Assembly (NCBI GenBank): GCA_029216955.1
Contig: JANAVB010003400.1
Location: forward strand, 20,223,988-20,287,987
Direction: 5' to 3'
DNA from: Iris pallida
Lineage: Eukaryota; Streptophyta; Magnoliopsida; Asparagales; Iridaceae
Length of the DNA: 64,000 nucleotides
The translations under genes were made by a program, and so were the position numbers. The notes beneath the pieces were generated by a model. The model had not been told where the DNA came from, did not search any database, and saw only the letters and a program-made list of their open reading frames with translations. This document shows, one piece after another, positions 60,516 to 64,000 of this stretch. Position 1 is the stretch's first letter. Each line of letters starts with the position of its first letter.

Positions 60516-62076
60516 ATATATATTATATATATATATATATTATTATATATTAGATATATGTATGTATGTATGTACTATCATACATATTTTTGACAACCTA
60601 TGATACCTACATTCACTTGATATCCAATACTACAGGCTCATAGGATACACAAAATGCCTATGTCGTATAGTCAGTTTTCTACTTAAAATCAATACTGCAC
60701 CTATAGACTATTCACTAAATTCTAGGATTAAAGTATGTCATAGTCCTTCGTAGTAGCTTTCCGAAATTTCAAACGGATCGCATTTTCGTGTCCGAAAGCT
60801 CCCGGAATCACGAAAACACCGAAATGCGTTCGTCTTTCGGACAGCTGACACTCAAACAGTATTACAAAAGTTCTAGAACGAATTTGTCCAATTAATATAT
60901 ATATATATATATATATATGGAAATCTAACTTCGATATGGTTCTTTCAAAAAAAAATGGAAGATTAATTGGAGTCTTGAGCTAGGAGTTATGACATTTCTA
61001 AGTTGCTATGGCTACCAAAAACGTGGATGAATATTATGACGAATTTGGGTTGTTTTTAGACAAAAAAAACACATTTATATACCCAAATCTAACCATGTAT
61101 TTCATGAGGTACCATGACATAACACCACGTATCCTATTTAGGACACTTACACCCAATTTCGACTCAAAAAAGATACGAAAGTTCCTTTGGGGACATGTAT
61201 CGAACACTTGGTGGTCACAAATTTGATTTCCCTAATTTGTATCAAAATAAAATAGAAAAAACCTTCAAATAGGAAGAGGAGAGCCTTAACTCCTCTCTAA
61301 TGGTACCCTAATACAAATGGGATCCTAAATAAATGTAGTTACACTAATGAAATGAAATGGAAGGATTTAGAGAGCTCATACCAAAAGGGAGATGGATTCC
61401 CAATGTAAAATTTGTAGATCTAGATCTCCACCAAGCTTCAAGGCTCCAAATTCTTTCAATTCCTTCTTAGCTAGCCAATAGAGGCTTCTCCTCTCCAAGG
61501 GAAAGAGAATCAAACGAATTTGGCTCAATTTGGAGAAAATTTGGGTGTAAGAGCAATTTGGGGAAAAACTCCTAAATTAGGGCTTGAAATGAAAATGGAA
61601 AGAGGAAGAAGATAAAGTGGGGCTTTAATAGGAAGGTGGGTTGCTATATGGTATTAAATTTAGGGTTTGGTTAATTAGAAAAGGTCCACTACGCCCCTCC
61701 CTTTAGTTATGACAAGTTAGGGATTGAACCTCCCTTCCTAATTAGGTGTTTAGTCAAGTTTTCTAACTAAATCTTTTAATCTAGCCAGAGACTAACTAAA
61801 GGTCATTTAGGCTAGTCCTAATCATCTAGTTGGATGGTCATGATTAGTTAGTTTAGGTCCTCTAGGATCACTAACCAATATTCTAGTCAAAGGCTAACCA
61901 TTAGTCATATTCAATAATAACACATATGCACTATTAATTATTTAGATAATTAATCAAAATATAAATTCTAGTTTTGAAAACTAATTTTTCACTCAAGATA
62001 TAACGTAAAATCACACTAATAACAATAATTAGAAAAAAGTCAAAAAAATCTTGTTCCGAAAAAAGTGGTGGTTACA

Positions 62077-63696
62077 AGTCTACCCCCTTAGAAAAATTTC
62101 ATCCTCGAAATTTAAGATGGCCGTACCCCTTCTAGGTCAAGCCCCCAACAATCAATGTCAAGAAAATTCTATCTAATAATATGCAAGATCATGGTTCTAC
62201 TGGTCGTAATCTCATAGTCTCGAACATGTTCACTACACTATCTATCACAACACAAAATATTCTGACAGGTGCTAATGGAATCACACAATAAGATGGAAAA
62301 GAAGGACAAGAAAGACAGACCTGCTAACCCGTCACCCATAGCGTCGGGCTCCTCGACCGTCAACGCAAAAGTCCTGCCCCTCTGGGGTATATCCTTCTGA
62401 TGGTGCGGGGTATGATGTCGTGCCAGAGGTAGCCTAGCTCCCCCTCTCTACTACCTTAGACACCTGCACTCCTACTCTTATGATACTTCCTTATAATACC
62501 CTATATTTAATATCACATTGATACACCTAGCTAATATTATCACCCTCAATAACACTCACTAATACTAAATTGATACGCTACACCTATCACTTATTACTCA
62601 TCAATCATGATACATCCTGGACACTTGCACCCTCTAGGCACCCTTGGTACACAGTCACTAACTCCATAACTATACTGGACAAATGCATGATACTATAGGA
62701 TACCAAATGTTAACTATACTCTGACACATGTGTTATAACTATTGCTATAAATGGTACTACACTATGAGTTACTTCTAGGCTTATACACTGATACTTAACG
62801 CTCACCTATCTAATGGAACAACTTGAAGACTCACAAGCTATACTAACAACCAACACAAATACTCAAGGACACAAACCTATCTGCAAGCTACCAAGCTACT
62901 ATACTATCCAAAGAACTTCGGAACTAATAGAATGAAATCTTATAAGGAACTGGACTAAAAATAACTGAAAGTATTCCTACTCCTAAGTTAATTAATGATG
63001 GAATATAATTCTAAAATAACAGAAATGAAAGATAGAGATGACATGTTAAGAACCTTCTCAAGATATAATCTGATAATAATATGCATCTGTCCAAAATCAT
63101 GATACTCAGAATCCTCGCCATGCCAGTAAGCAAGGCTGTAATAAATGGAAGATTCCATAACTGGGTATGCACCTTTATAATCATGTCGTCTGGAATCCTC
63201 GCTAAGCCGACTAGTATAGCTGCAAGAAATGCCAAATCTTATAACCAAGATATGTACATCCGAAGTCAGGTCTCTACGTTTTCGTCACGCCGGCTAATAT
63301 AGTTGCGATAAACTCCAGGTTCCATAACCAAGTAGATGTTTTACCTTTCCTATTATTCCCGTCAACATATGTTATCAGAAGATACCGTAACTCGGGCCAT
63401 AGTATTCATCTCGATATAAAAATCAAAATCAACAATGATCCATCAAAATCAAATTCAATGACAAGGAGCAATGGCGAACAGAAACAAAAGGAAAGGATTT
63501 CAAATTGACGTTCAAACAAGATTCTCAAGGGTCATCCGAGGAATCTCTCAAAAAGTTCTAATTGTGATTGAGCAACTCCTATCATAACCAAGAATCTTCA
63601 TCCTAATTGCAGGCTCATAATTAGTACTCTAAGTCGAGCACCATTACGAAATTGCATTAGTTGCGACTCTGACCTGCATGGGCTACCACAAAAATG
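62077..63696 (-). other. Family C interior, non-coding
   Basis: In element sense it starts with the PBS region (GTGGTAGCCCATGCAGGTC), the hairpin at 63615-63649, and three copies of the interior unit (about 63270-63335, 63170-63235, 63095-63160). The rest (62120-62900) is rich in ACT/TAC-type low-complexity sequence. No gag or pol motif was found. Confidence 0.8.
63615..63649 (-). ncRNA. Post-PBS stem-loop of family C
   Basis: In element sense TCGTAAT pairs with ATTATGA, and inside it GTGCTC pairs with GAGTAC, with a 6-nt loop and a small internal bulge. Position and outer bases match the hairpins of families A and B; one outer pair that is G-C in A and B is A-T here. Confidence 0.6.
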
Positions 63697-64000
63697 TGTC
63701 ACGACCCGCACCCTGTTTAGGGGCACGAGAATGTGGGTATGTCTAGCCTACGCCGCAGTGTCGGTGGTAGAATGTTGTACAGGTCAACTAGAAATATAAC
63801 ATCTAGACACAAAATATATAAACCTGTCATCTCCGTACGGAGGTATATAATCTCAACTCAATCACAAGACATCTAAGAAAGATAAGCACGAATATCATAA
63901 AGATATAATAGAAATAGATAAACTGAAATAGATGCAAGTCATAGACAGAAGTTCAGAAATTAAGACATAACACAAGATCTCGAATATAAAGTATACTACA
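63697..64000 (-). repeat. Family C 5' LTR, partial
   Basis: It matches 56997-57300 with few changes (CACGACCCGCACCCTG against CACGATCCGTACCCTG at the end). Only the U5 end is in the window. Confidence 0.9.

Larger units (their letters stand above)
56997..62076 (-). repeat. Family C 3' LTR
   Basis: Parts include the U5-terminal hairpin (57008-57026), a TTGAC/GTCAA block (58320-58430), long runs of TATA/ACC-rich sequence, AT microsatellites (59043-59194, 60249-60320) and a 133-bp hairpin element (60348-60480). Towards the LTR start a second GTCAA-rich block (61740-61910) is seen. No ORF has a recognisable product. Confidence 0.85.
56997..64000 (-). mobile_element. Family C: LARD-type non-autonomous gypsy-like retrotransposon (runs out of the window)
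   Basis: Minus orientation. The 3' LTR is 56997-62076 (5080 bp), the interior 62077-63696 (1620 bp, non-coding) and the 5' LTR starts at 63697 and continues beyond the window. LTR termini in element sense are TGTAACC and GTGACA. The polypurine tract reads CTAAGGGGGTAGA on the minus strand (about plus 62078-62090). The 5-kb LTR makes this the most LTR-heavy of the families here. Confidence 0.88.

Overview
The window is plant nuclear DNA, almost certainly from an angiosperm. It holds Ty1/copia and Ty3/gypsy LTR retrotransposons of plant type, plant-type introns, MITE-like foldback elements and long AT microsatellites. No rRNA, tRNA, CRISPR array or intact host gene was seen. The species cannot be named from this sequence. 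Nearly every base can be assigned to nested, mostly dead LTR retrotransposons. I use working names: Tat element, copia-1, copia-2, and gypsy-type families A to E.

Layout. 1-8330: 3' part of a Tat-like Ty3/gypsy element (integrase C-terminus, then a spliced gene on the opposite strand with its own TATA box, three likely introns and poly(A) signal, then the 3' LTR). It lies inside the LTR of a family C-type element, of which 8331-9355 remains. That LTR interrupts copia-1 (9356-24898, + strand). Copia-1 is interrupted again by family A (10363-21793; 4.6 kb LTRs, 2.2 kb non-coding interior, TSD TGTGA). A foldback element lies at 24919-25539. A coding-like host fragment (33468-33283 joined to 25815-25634, - strand) is split by copia-2 (25816-33282, - strand, TSD AAAAT). 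From about 35150, a family E LTR is split by family B (37370-56706, - strand, TSD CTTAC). The 3' LTR of B is split by family D (38102-46774, + strand, TSD ACAAG), which carries gag but no pol. Family C (56997 to beyond the window end, - strand) follows.

How the parts relate. Families A, B and C are non-autonomous elements of LARD type: very long LTRs around short non-coding interiors. Family D is of TR-GAG type. All would need proteins supplied by other elements, so only cis signals should be under selection. Such signals are visible by hand: a common primer-binding-site region, a polypurine tract, a hairpin about 40 nt after the PBS that keeps its pairing in A, B and C despite sequence change, a hairpin at the very end of the LTR, a repeated interior unit shared by A, B and C, and a second LTR hairpin shared by A and D.

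The other striking pattern is a dense array of the motif GAGCCGCAT. It occurs in two unrelated elements, around the antisense gene of the Tat element and in the LTR of family D, in both cases on the sense strand of the local transcript. All boundaries given with a TSD were read directly from the sequence; the Tat LTR start and the limits of family E are estimates.
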